From positions 372,001-436,000 of the forward strand of contig JAWWNJ010000061.1 in assembly GCA_037176885.1 (NCBI GenBank): 64,000 bases of DNA. Reading direction: 5' to 3'. Shown one piece after another: positions 21,765 to 31,853 of the stretch (the first letter of the stretch is position 1; every line of letters starts with the position of its first letter). Below the pieces are notes generated by a model. The model did no database searches. It saw only the letters and a list, made by a program, of their open reading frames with translations, and was not told the origin of the DNA. A program made the translations under genes and the position numbers. This stretch comes from Favolaschia claudopus (taxonomy: Eukaryota > Basidiomycota > Agaricomycetes > Agaricales > Mycenaceae).

Positions 21765-24700
21765 TCACCTCTTCCCTGAGGGTTTCGTCGTCGTCGGCGC
21801 CGACACCGCCTTCCTCTTCTTACCCGCCGCTGGAACGGAGGCCTCAGCCGCGACCACCTTCCTCGTCCCCTTGGTAACGGCCTGCACGTCCGTTCCATCG
21901 GGACGCTTCGCCGTCTTCAGCGGCCGACCTCTGGCGCTCGTTCTGGCAGGGGCAGCGGCGGAAACACTCGCGGGGCCGTTGAATGTGACGACCGAGGCGC
22001 CGTTCACTACCCGCTCGACCCAGCCCTTGTTCTTCTTTGCGGCGGCGGCGGCCTCCTCCTCCTTCGCCTTCTCCGCTGCCAGTTTGGCGTGGTAGCGATT
22101 ACCGAAGCGTCCGGGGTCAACGCAGATATTGATCGTCCCCCTATCAATCGTCAAGTTATCGATCGAGGGCTGGGTCGCGGGAGATAACGGCGTGGTGGTG
22201 GAAGTGGAAGGAAGCGACGTCGAGGGCGAAGAGGTCGGTGGTGGCTCTGTGGACGTAGCGGGCGTCGTGGAAGAGCTGGGTGGAGAAGAGGGGGTGGGTT
22301 CGGCGTTGTCGATGAGCTGGTTGGTGATGTCGGTGAGTGGCGATTTCCTCGGGCGGCCTCTTGCTTTCTTCACCCCTTCCTTGACGCTGGCAACCTTCGC
22401 CGCCTGCGCAGCTGCCACTTCCTTCTCGGGGGCCAAGGCAACCGAGGTCTTCTTGCTCGCCGTTGGCGTCTGTACCGCCGGTCGCGAGCGAGGAAGGACC
22501 GGCACTGGCGCCGGCGTCGAAGGGGATTCTGCCGGCACGGCGGGGACAGTAGCCGGCGCCGCAGCGGAGGCATGCGATCCGGGGGTGATAGAAAGTGAGC
22601 TGGGCGTCGTGGGGTGTGGCGGAAGAGGGGGAGATGAGCTGGGGGCAGTTCTTTTATCATTGTCGCTGTCGGCTATGATGGAAAGCATATGACGCGCCGC
22701 CCACGTCTGGCGCGGTTGCGAGGGCGCGGGCGTCACAGCGGTGGGACCAGGAGAGAACGTTGAGGTCGTGGGGAACCATGGCTTTGATGATAAGGGTGAG
22801 GGACGCGTTGTGAAGGCTGAGAAAAGCGTGGAGCGGGGAAACGCGCTGGTCGCATCGGTGGCGGGCGTGGCTGGCATGGAGACAGCGGCGGATACAGTTG
22901 GGGTTCCCGCGACAAGGGCGGACGTAGCAGTTGGGGCGTCAGCGGCAGTCACAGGGAAATTATAGCCTGCGACGTTCACGGTGGGTCCGACGACGAGAGA
23001 CTCGACCTCCACAGGGGCAGGCGCAGCCGCGGGCTGACGGTACGCGGCTTTGGGCCGTGGATATGATGAGGTGCTGGTGGGCGGTGGAGAATGGGAGGGG
23101 GAAGCGAGAGGTGGGGGGTCGAGGTCGAGAAGCTGCGGGTCGATCGCCATCGTGGCGAGGTTCGCAGTTCCCCCGCGCTCGATGGCTCCGATAGCGTTGG
23201 CGGCTTCGGGACTCAATGGCGCAGTCATTCCTGCAGGCCATGCGTGAGCCGTAGGTCCAGGAATGTCGTCAAAGTCGTTGAAAGGCAGCATGTCGTCGTC
23301 ATCGCTGGCAAGTCTCCTCGTTAGCTTCATTTACTTGGGAGCTCAATAAAAGACGCACCGGTGAGTTATCCAGTCCTCTTCCATGTCAGAACCTCCATCT
23401 CTAAAGGCGGATGAAAGACTTGGGGGGCTGCAGAAAACGACTGATAAGGTTTCGGTGTTTGTGAGCGAAAAAAGGTACGCACGGCGGAGAAACATCGCCT
23501 TCTGCTGGCAAGTCGGGGGCAGGGGCATCAACAGAGGGCGGCGAGGCTGCGTTTGTGTTGTCCTGGGTGTTTGGGGCGTTGGATGCGGCTTTCTTTGGCT
23601 TGGATTTGGATTTAGACGCTGTCGATTTCGATTTTGACTTAGATTTCTTCTTCGCGGGTGCAGGGGTCGGCGCTTCCGTAGTCTCTGGATTAACCCGGTG
23701 AACGGCTCGCCCGTCGGAGACGGAGGGCAAGGTTGTGGGCATTGCCGCAAATGAGCAGTCGTCCTCGGCTGAAAATGGCATGGATTCGTTAGAATGACGT
23801 GTCGCACAAAGTAGATAAAAACTCACAAAAGCATAGGCGGATGAAGTCTTGAAACGCCTGTAACACGTTCGCGTTGAACTCCGGGTAGCAGGCCTCAAAG
23901 TCGTTGCCTTCAGGAGTCTCGCCGAAGCAGATACTGGTGGTGGGAGGAAAGAATGTGAGGGTGAGAATTTCGCCGTCACATCAATCTCAGTCAACACTTA
24001 CACTTTCAAAGTCAACTCGCCGTTCAGGCGCGGGTTTGGACCGCCAACGATTGTCATTCCGACCCACCCTGTCGCCTGGTAGATGACCTTGTGAACTGCA
24101 GCAACCAGGGTCTCCAACGCGTCGATTCCCCTAGAAATTGTTCGTCAATTCAAAACGTAAGAACTGAAAGCAACAAGTTACTCTTGTCTCTCTGTCGGTG
24201 TACCAGGCGACTCTGTTCCCTCTTGCGCACCTGCTGCAGCAGCCTTCTCGTGTGCCTTAGCCTTCTCAGCCGCCAAATCCTCCATCACCGCCTCCCGTTC
24301 CTCTGGCGATACTTCCTTCCACAGTGCATGAACCACCCTAGTACGCAAACGCATTCGGTCGGACTTGTTCATCTTGAGACGCGCGGCGGGACTGTCGTCA
24401 GATTCATCGGTCCAGTCGTCCTCCTCGTCGTCGTCGCCTGTCTTGTTCAACAAGTCGTACCCAGCATCGACAAGCGCAGCCTTGATTAACTCTGGATTCC
24501 GCTTCTGGAAGACTTCGATGGCCTGGTGAGCACGTTGTTTCTTCTGGGGACCAAGCTTGAGGATGCGATTGAGCAATCCAGCCATAGCGGTATCGGCGGC
24601 GCCGTTCGTGGCGGAAACAAGCTTCGCACGGTTATTGCGGAACCAATTTACAATTTTCTAGGACCAATGATCAGTATTCACGCGTCGAACGCGCTAAAAC

Positions 24701-24957
24701 ACGACACGTACGGCTTTTTTGGTCGAGATCGCTTCCCCAACCAACTTATTTTCAGCTTCCGTCAACGGACGAGCGTCTTTCGAGCCTGGTACCGGAAGGC
24801 CAAGACCGGCGTGCTCGGAGAATTTTGCGAACCAGGCTTTCCAGAAGACAGACCAGAAGAGCGCGAGTTTCCCCTCGGCCTGTCGTTTGATGAAGTCGGG
24901 CAGGTAAGCGAGCAAAAATTCCCTTTCTTCAGGCGTGGACTTATAAGGTGGAGCCAT
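21765..24957 (-). CDS. large AT-hook/Lys-rich protein with WFRNNRAK motif
   Basis: Seven exons in phase: 24712-24957, 24182-24657, 24002-24130, 23827-23933, 23483-23768, 23359-23400 and 21765-23304; 941 residues. The N-terminal about 85 residues (PPYKSTPEEREFLLAYLPDF, FWKAWFAKF) match a conserved basidiomycete family of unknown function. IVNWFRNNRAK at 84-94 resembles a homeodomain recognition helix; whether it binds DNA is unknown. A globular part follows (GWVGMTIVGGPNPRLNGELT). Next come a Lys/Ser-rich NLS-like stretch in exon 5 and a long Pro/Ser/Thr/Ala-rich tail with two AT-hook-like motifs, KARGRPRKSP near 745 and SARGRPLK near 887. A nuclear, chromatin-associated role is inferred. It is head-to-head with the gene at 25468. 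Confidence 0.8.
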
Positions 24958-25467
24958 AGCGCGCGGTGAATAAATTCAGAGGGTGGGGAAAGTAAAGGCA
25001 AAGTTGGTAGACGCGTCGAAGGTTCAGCAAAAGGGACTTTGAATTTTGTTGCGCCCTGTTTCTTATATATCAGGTGAGCTCTCGTTTGACCTTTTCGTCA
25101 CAAAACTCCCATATCAAGCCACCTTTGTGTCTTGTTTCAGCCCAATGTGTGCTTTTATTGCGCGGGTAACCTCTCGCTTCGCCTATTTTCGGTATTTTAT
25201 TTCAATTTTCGCCCAAACCCTCACTTTTGGTTGCGTCCTGAAGATCAAGTAACCCAAACAAGTAAGTACTCCGGTCGTCAGATGCTCGTGAACCTACTGA
25301 TTGTTCCATCAGACGTTGCGCGTGCTTCAAATTCGGTACTTTTCGCTTTCCTTTTCCGTTCCTGCCTTGAGGGAAATCATATGTACATTTCAGGGCCCGT
25401 TTGGTGATTTCCCTCAAGTCTCTTTCCCTCCCGCCTCCACTCCGTTTGTCGCCTGCTGTCTTGTTCC
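24958..25467. promoter_or_regulatory. shared divergent promoter region
   Basis: About 510 bp separates the start codons of the AT-hook protein (minus) and the RNase-H1-N-like protein (plus). An ACGCGTC word (MCB-like) lies at about 25013-25019. No other discrete site was identified. Confidence 0.35.
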
Positions 25468-26297
25468 ATGGCCAACACCCCCTCTTCGCCCGTCAACGCC
25501 GCTCCCCCTTTAGGCCCTCCTGCTATTACTCCCCAGCAGGAAATGGCGTCGCTCGTCTCTCAGATCGCAGCCCTATCGATGGCGGCGCTGGATTTAACAT
25601 CCCACACCATCGACGGCGACAGTACGTGTGTTTTTCCTTCTTTTCTCTTCTTCACTTCTGACGTGCTCTCAGATAAAGTATTGTCGAAGCTCGCTCTCAG
25701 AGTGGCTCGCACTTGCGTGGAGATTAATGGTGAGTTTCGTCTTCTTTGAATCACTTCTCAGCTCATGACAAATCAGAAAAATTTCCCCGCGTCATGCAGA
25801 ACGTCGTCAACGCTGCCGTTGCAGCGGCAATACCTGGTAGGATTGTTTCTTGTTCGTTGTAATTCCGCCAACGCTGATATGATCTGGTATAGATAATGAC
25901 CCGCTCTTCGTTATCACCCAGGCCCCCACCCCCGCTGAGGTGGAGAAGGATCTTCTCCCTGGGAACGACAACGCCTCCTACTACGTCGTCTGCGTTGGGC
26001 GCGAGCCCGGCTTATACCTTGACGCGTAAGCTTCCACATCACCATGTTTCTATTCTATAATCATGTCTAATTTGTTAGCTCTATCGCTGATGATCAAGTG
26101 CGTGGCGTCCCGGACCAGGACCGCCGCAAGATTATTGGTCGGGCAGCGGCGCTTAACCACTATCGGGACATGTATGACCAGGGCAAGGCTAAGCGCATCA
26201 ACGCGACGGTACATTCCTCTATTTCTTCATCTTATTTTAACTTACTTTCTTCTTTCCTCAGTAGTGCTACATCGGCGGCGGTGGTGAACCTTTGTAG
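25468..26297 (+). CDS. small protein with RNase H1 N-terminal-like domain
   Basis: Six exons in phase: 25468-25621, 25673-25729, 25777-25836, 25893-26025, 26079-26208 and 26265-26297; about 188 residues. The second half contains YYVVCVGREPGLYL then DDQVRGVPDQDRRK, a spacer and AALNHYRDMYD (about residues 120-170). This matches the pattern of the RNase H1 N-terminal hybrid-binding/caulimovirus VI-like domain (Y-V-V, G-R-x-P-G-x-Y, Q-V-x-G, A-x-x-Y). No RNase H catalytic domain follows, so it would bind RNA/DNA hybrid or dsRNA, or a protein, rather than cut. The last splice has an alternative AG that would stop the protein 10 residues earlier. Confidence 0.7.
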
Positions 26298-26441
26298 TAG
26301 TTCTTGTATTGTTGTTTGCCGCCCCAATTAAATCATCTGCCTTCATTCTCTTCTTGTTGTCGATGTTAATGAGAAACACTTTGTACGATATTCAAGAAAG
26401 TACAACATCAATTCTTTTCTACGTGTAGTCAATGTACATAA

Positions 26442-28146
26442 TCATTTGGATTTCGAAAAGCAAGCAATATGGTCAGCAATGAGCGATTCCGGCTTCGAAA
26501 ACAATTCTACCCCACGCTTGTGCCGCTCACCCGGGAGTCCATCCAATGACTGCTTCAGCTCCTCACCCCCCGCGGCGAGCACTTGATTAGCTGTACGAAA
26601 CTTGTAGTTAACATAGCGGAAAAGCCCGCCGGCGGCGTATTGGGTGATCGAGTATCGAGTTTCGTGTGGGGCGAGCGGAGTGTTGCCGTGGTGGACGACG
26701 GCTGAAGGAATGAAGCTGGTGGCTGCGGAAGGGAAGTCGACGATGAGGTTCAGTTCGCGGAGGTAGAGAAGGGCACTCCGGGTCGAGTCAAAATGACCGC
26801 CGTTCGTGATGGCGCACCACCCCAAAGCTCGGTTGAGGTCATCGATGTGTTCGAAGCTAGCAGATTGGGGGCCAAGGTTAAAAGTGACGGATGGGAAGAT
26901 TGAGTTTGTGAAATTTAGTTTGAGGTTGGGATCATTCTCGAAGAGAGACCGGAGGTCGGATACGTAGTCTTTGAATAGTTTTGGAGCCCACGTCCGAAAG
27001 GCACCTGAATATGAATCAGAAAATTAAGAGAAGTGAACTGTGCTGTCCTCAACTGGATTGAAAGCCGCAAATTCGGCGGATACTCTGATGCTCAAGCAGT
27101 GCGTCGACAAGCCGTTTTTTTGCAGAGGGGATGTCCACATTCTTGGGATGCTGCAAAACAGGTGAAAGAGCATTCCATCGAGAACAGTAAGCCATACCTT
27201 TTGTCCAGTCCCATGGGACACTCCGCTTTTCAGTGTAAGAAATCGCCCCCGGCGGTGGAGGCCGGCGTCCGACGCAAAGGCATCTGTACTGATACCCTCT
27301 TCCCGTGCACGGTCCAGAGCCACGGTGGCATCCTCTACCACGGACGGCCAGTCGGGATCGTCGGGACCACCCACGAATACGACAATAATGCGACCGGTGC
27401 GGTCGAGGATGAGCAGCGTACCCCTACTGGCAGTCAGCCATGTGTGAGCGGACGAAAACAATTGGGACTCACTTTCCGTCCCATTTAACATGAATATGAC
27501 CGAGCTCCACAAGCTCCCGAAGCTTCCGAAGACGAAGATCTGCCCACCGGGCGCTATCGTCCCGACCCTTCGGCTTCGGCTTGGGGGGATCGCGATGGCC
27601 TAGGTAATGCCCGCCTTTGGTGGTCTTGAGTTCGCTAGCATCGAGTTTGACTCGGTGGGCGCGCACGATGTTGTGCGTGGGGATGGACTTGAGATTGAGT
27701 TTGTGGGTGAATGGGGAGGCGGCATCTAGCTGCCGCTTTCGCTGACGCCGCTGTTTGTTGTATGATTTCTTGCGCAGGTCCTGGTGCGAAGGTTCGGGAG
27801 GGGGGCTTTGTGCAGGAGGCGAAACGGGTGGCGCGAAAGAAGTGGATGCTCGAGGCGTAGCCAAAGCAGGCAAGTGGAAGGGTTCTGGAGAGGTGCAGCG
27901 GGAAATATCGGTCGGGGACACTACCTCGTCGTCGTCGCTCTCTTCCGCCCTTGTCGTCTCTCCGCCCCCTCCATCTCCATCACCCTTGCCAGCCTCCGCA
28001 GCCTCCACGAGTTCCTCCAGCGAGACGGCTGTCTGATGGACCTTGAATCCGAGCGCGGTGAGCTGGTCGGGCTGCCATGAAATGAAGCTCTCCCATGGAG
28101 AGAACCGAGTGCCACGACGCGTACGCCGTGGCTCCCCCATCCCCAA
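26442..28146 (-). CDS. TET/JBP-like Fe(II)/2-oxoglutarate dioxygenase
   Basis: Four exons in phase: 27473-28146, 27198-27423, 27054-27150 and 26442-27004; 519 residues. The N-terminal about 220 residues are charged and Ser/Pro-rich with a basic patch (KKSYNKQRRQRKRQL). A core follows: LLILDRTGRIIVVFVGG, IRRICGFQSSAFRTWAPKLF, FPSVTFNLGPQ. The catalytic pattern is H-x-D at 384-386 (EHIDD), a distal His in PSAVVHHGN (436/437) and Arg 448 in HETRYSITQYAAGGLFR. This is the large agaricomycete family attributed to TET/JBP enzymes, which oxidise 5-methylcytosine in DNA; the attribution is from memory of family motifs. Metal and cosubstrate ligands are intact, so it may be active. The KDZ transposase lies 7.4 kb away. 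Confidence 0.75.
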
Positions 28147-28234
28147 TACCTGCTAAGATGAAGTTATAGTCAGCACGCAGCAGTGGCAAGAGTGAGAGAG
28201 AGGAAGACGAGATGTGCACGGGTCATCGGGATCG

Positions 28235-28337
28235 TAGCGCCTATGGTCAGGCGCAGCGATATCGATGACTCGCGCGAAAGCGTTCGGGTGTGTGCCACAG
28301 ACCTTCGCCATCTATAGCGCCTATGGTCAGGCGCAGC
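28235..28337. promoter_or_regulatory. two direct repeats, each an inverted repeat, upstream of the dioxygenase
   Basis: TAGCGCCTATGGTCAGGCGC is repeated exactly at 28235 and 28315, 80 bp apart (the identity covers 23 bp). Each copy holds a perfect 6-bp inverted repeat, GCGCCT and AGGCGC, with a 6-nt spacer. They lie about 90 and 170 bp upstream of the dioxygenase start codon. This suggests a dimeric transcription-factor site, or a footprint of a small duplication. Confidence 0.4.
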
Positions 28338-29879
28338 AGATGGGTCCGGTGAGCGCAAAACCACCGCAGCGGAGACATGGGCAAGGCAATGGTAGGATCT
28401 ACTTACCAGTCAATTGCTCGGGACCGTTTGTGAGTTTTGAGGGAGAAGGAGAAAAGAGTGAGTCGAAGTGTGTCGAAGTCGAAGACAAGGCCGAAGTGTT
28501 GATATTAGATCATGTGACCGATCCTATTGTTTTCGGTCACGGCATCATGAGACGCGTCGCTCTTCTCGACGGACGCGTTTAAATCTCTGTAAAAAATAGA
28601 ACAAATACGACTTTGTGTTTCAAATGTTCTGACACGCTCTACACTCGATTTGTGGTCAGAGTCGGCACTCGACATTCGCGCAACATTCACAAGGTTTCGA
28701 AAATCAGTGTTACGTGATTCCGATAAACCGGTCAAAACACACTCTATAACTCACTCCCACCAAGAACAGCGCGCTTTCGCAAATTTGTCAAGCGTAATAC
28801 ATGGTGCTCTATGCTCCCTTTCAGATTATCTAACTCTTATTCAAGATTTTGTGACGGCCCAGTTTCAGTGAGAGGTGAGTAAGTGAAATCGGTCAAAACA
28901 TGGATTCACGATTCGTTGACATCCCACTGAGCAGATGCTGGAAAATTGACACTTGGGCATAAGAGTCTCAATGTATCCGGTGTTGTCAAAGAGCTTTGAG
29001 GCAGTTCATCGCACGACTGACCCGGATGGTGCCGATACTAATAGCAAAACTGATGAATTTCCGTTCTGCAATTACTTACAGAAATTCGGAGCAACGAAAG
29101 GTTCAAGCACGTCAATTAAGGGCCACAAACTATCTTTTAGAGTCCGGTTGGCTTAGCTATTGACTAAACGAGACTGTAGGATTGCTTCATGAATGTTTCT
29201 ACCGAGGTAGGTGTTTTCCGGAAAACCAGTTTTGACAAGTCCTGATGTCACGGCGCGTGTAGTTCAACAATCAAAACACCCAATATTCATGAAATTTCCT
29301 TGGAATCAGCTTGTTGTCTTCCGAGAACGACTTAGATGCTGTTGCCCAACCCGTCCAAACGCTTGAGTGGCAGCCTTTTCATGTTACCTGCCTCTCACTG
29401 AGAACTGTAACAGGCAATTGTCCGCAAACCAGTCAAAACATCAGTTCTTTCAATTTCTAACTCAATCTTAGTAGATTTGAGGTAGGTTGATTGTAAAGCG
29501 CGTACATAGAATGCTACCGATGGTCAGTGACTTTGTTGCAAGTATATTGGTCTGCTCCGAATGCATGCACAGTGTAATCTCGCATCAAACCCAAACACCG
29601 TCACATCGAACTTTGCTTCCGAACTCGATGACCAGCAACAATATTCTGCCGCGGAAGCCTTATCGGTCAGTCTCTTCACTCGTTCACGCTTACCTTGTTT
29701 GCCAACCTCTTTGAAGTCCCCGGAAAAGTGACGAGGAGAAACAAGCAACAGCTGAGGCAAAGAAGCTGCGGCGCAAACAATATTACCTCGACAAGTGTGT
29801 ACATATTTTTCAATCCATTGGATTTCTCTCATATTTTCTGGGAAGCGCTGAGAGACTTCGTGAGAAAAGCCGTTTGCAG
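28338..29879. other. intergenic with repeated GTTTTGACCGGTT-like words
   Basis: No gene recognised. The complement of TGTTTTGACCGGTTT occurs in related forms at about 28722-28740, 28884-28901 and 29424-29441, and a looser TCAAAACACC word at 29270. The motif also occurs as TGTTTCGACCRGTT at 19.54 kb. Confidence 0.4.
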
Positions 29880-30637
29880 ATGGCTGAGAAACGGTTCGTC
29901 TTTGTTTTCTAACTTATATCCTACGCTGATATTAATGGATCAAAGCGCTGCTGTGAAAGTGAAACGCCGAGTTTCGGAACGAAAACGAGATCTGGCGGCT
30001 GCTGAGCGTCTTGCGAGGGAAACGTTGACGCAAATGAAACGACATCGCGAGGCGCAATATCTTACCCTTCCATGCACTGCCAGGTACGTCTCTGTTTTGA
30101 ATCGGGAACTCGAGATAATTGATTTGTGTTGTAGCTGCGACACGTCAAGTACATGGCGGGCATTGGAGGAACAGCGGTTAGATCGAGAGTACGTATTCCC
30201 CGACTTTACAGTCTCAGTTCATTGAATGGATATATATGACAGAATTGCGGAGCTTTTTGACTCGGAGCAACGTGGGGGGCGGGCTGTTGGGGCTTCTGGC
30301 GACCAAAATGATGGCGGGCACACAGCAGGTGCCAGGTGGGTCAGAATTATAATATCGTTGGCAAGTCATTTGATTTAGATCCAAATAGGGAGCACTCTAC
30401 GAGGATCAGCTCTGGACCGCCTCCGCTCGAAACGTACGATCATTCTTATATCAATCGAAGATCCATCTAACCAATTCAATCACCTGCAGAGTGCAGCGGC
30501 TGCGTAGCGTGTTTTCCCCTCCACCGGATAGCAACTCCCCCAGCCCGGAACCTCCAGGACGAATGCCGAGTTTTTTGACAAAATTGGGGCAGGCAGTAGG
30601 ACGAGATTTGGCAGCAGACACGAGCGGGGAGGAATGA
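29880..30637 (+). CDS. small basic coiled-coil protein, unknown
   Basis: Six short exons in phase: 29880-29893, 29946-30083, 30135-30188, 30243-30335, 30389-30433 and 30490-30637; 163 residues. The N-terminus is a basic amphipathic helix (AAVKVKRRVSERKRDLAAAE, RLARETLTQMKRHREAQ). The middle has RALEEQRLDRE and IAELFDSEQRGGR, and the tail is Pro/Ser-rich with LTKLGQAVGRDLAADTSGEE. Six exons with consistent phase argue that it is real. No family recognised. It is the first of a run of compact plus-strand genes leading to the KDZ transposase. An alternative start is the in-frame ATG at 29937. Confidence 0.6.
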
Positions 30638-30776
30638 CCGATTTGCATGAGTTTGTAAAATTTGGCGAGGTTCAAGATCAGGAATCAACGAAGTCAACAT
30701 CCCCATCGGAAGCCAAGATCTTCACTTACAGTTCTACCACCACGCGCACATTATCGTCAAGCAACTTCAAACCATT

Positions 30777-31023
30777 ATGGCTGGTGATTAACTTCATTGC
30801 CTGACTCTCAGACTGTGCTCACCCACCTGTCCTAGACTTGTATTCCGAGCAATTAATGCTCTTGCATCGGCAGCTCAGGATCCTACATAGATATCGCGAT
30901 CGTACCTGTTGCGGTTCCAGGCATCAGTGGGAACGGGTCACACGGCAAATCAACGATATTCGGGAACGCATCCGGCAAATGATTCTTCTGGATGACGGCG
31001 AACAGTTGCAGCGAAGAATTTGA
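30777..31023 (+). CDS. 64-residue helical protein, unknown
   Basis: Two exons, 30777-30783 and 30836-31023, joined by a 52-nt GT-AG intron; 64 residues. It reads as a continuous charged helix: EQLMLLHRQLRILHRYRDRT, a CC pair, then QWERVTRQINDIRERIRQM. Such very short helical proteins often turn up beside large transposases in basidiomycetes, but no family is recognised. The 7-nt first exon is the weak point; the second exon is the better supported part. Confidence 0.5.
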
Positions 31024-31111
31024 TATCGTGTGATTTGTAGATCTCCAAAATATATATCTTCGAAACTCGACATCTGGAAACTCTCCGTCAAATCCATTGC
31101 TTGTCCCCTCG

Positions 31112-31534
31112 ATGTCCGAGCAAATGGCTCAAGAAGATAGGGCTCTCAAAGAAGGTATGGTCTCAAAAGGTTTCATTTCTTCACCTGTGAATCAAATAAA
31201 CACAGAGGCTCTCCGGTGGTCTCGCGATGATACCCGTCCCGTTTCGTTCAAAACGGTGTCCTGGCTCTCCATTCATTCTGCACCCAGCAAACCCGGTCTC
31301 AACGCGCATCAACGAAAATTCACTGAGCTTCGCGCTCGCGTCGCAGCCCGAAAAGCGGCTCTGGAACAACATCTCGAAAATCTGGAACGGGAGGCGCGTG
31401 AGCAGAGGGAGCGGGAGGCGCGGAAGAAGGCAGAACGCGAGAAGGAGCGTGCGGCCCATGCAGCGCGGATGAAAGATTTGGATGATAAATGGGCGGCTGG
31501 GGAGGAGCGCCGCAAACGGTTCATATATATCTGA
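31112..31534 (+). CDS. coiled-coil protein, unknown
   Basis: Two exons, 31112-31154 and 31206-31534, with a 51-nt intron that keeps frame (RALKE then EALRWSRD); 123 residues. The C-terminal half is a long charged coiled coil (RKFTELRARVAARKAALEQH, EREAREQREREARKKAEREK). The start MSEQMAQEDRALKE sits 89 bp after the previous stop. No family recognised. The high Glu/Arg/Ala content is typical of oligomerising helices. Confidence 0.6.
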   Translation: MSEQMAQEDRALKEGMVSKGFISSPVNQINTEALRWSRDDTRPVSFKTVSWLSIHSAPSKPGLNAHQRKFTELRARVAARKAALEQHLENLEREAREQREREARKKAEREKERAAHAARMKDLDDKWAAGEERRKRFIYI

Positions 31535-31682
31535 AGTCGTATATGCAGTCTCTTGAAATTTGGAGTTTCGGCGGAAATTTTGGGCTCATTTGAAATGGAA
31601 GTCTTTCTAATTTTGAACTGTTGAAGAAACCTATAAGCTTATCAGGCCTTTCAAAGTCTTTCAAATGAAATTTCAGGTCTTG

Positions 31683-31760
31683 ACGCGTACGAGACGCGTC
31701 ACAACGCGTCAAGACGCGTACAAGACGCGTCAAGACGCGTACAAGACGCGTCAAGACGCG
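31683..31760. promoter_or_regulatory. array of eight ACGCGT (MCB-like) boxes
   Basis: Eight copies of ACGCGT lie in 78 bp, spaced about 10-11 bp apart (one helical turn), mostly inside a tandem unit of about 21 bp. The array ends about 95 bp upstream of the LRR/F-box-like gene start at 31854. In fungi ACGCGT is the MluI cell-cycle box bound by the MBF (Mbp1/Swi6-type) factor. Cell-cycle (G1/S) control of the downstream gene is inferred. Confidence 0.5.
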
Positions 31761-31853
31761 TACCCATAGAAGGCAATGGCATCAGTCACTGTGACATGTC
31801 ACAGATCCCGTTATATATCTCCTTCTCCTCCACATCGATGCGCTTCGTCTGCC

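Noticed and set aside
26442..28146. Plus-strand frames within the dioxygenase gene
   Set aside because: Shadows; the minus-strand four-exon reading matches a known protein family throughout.
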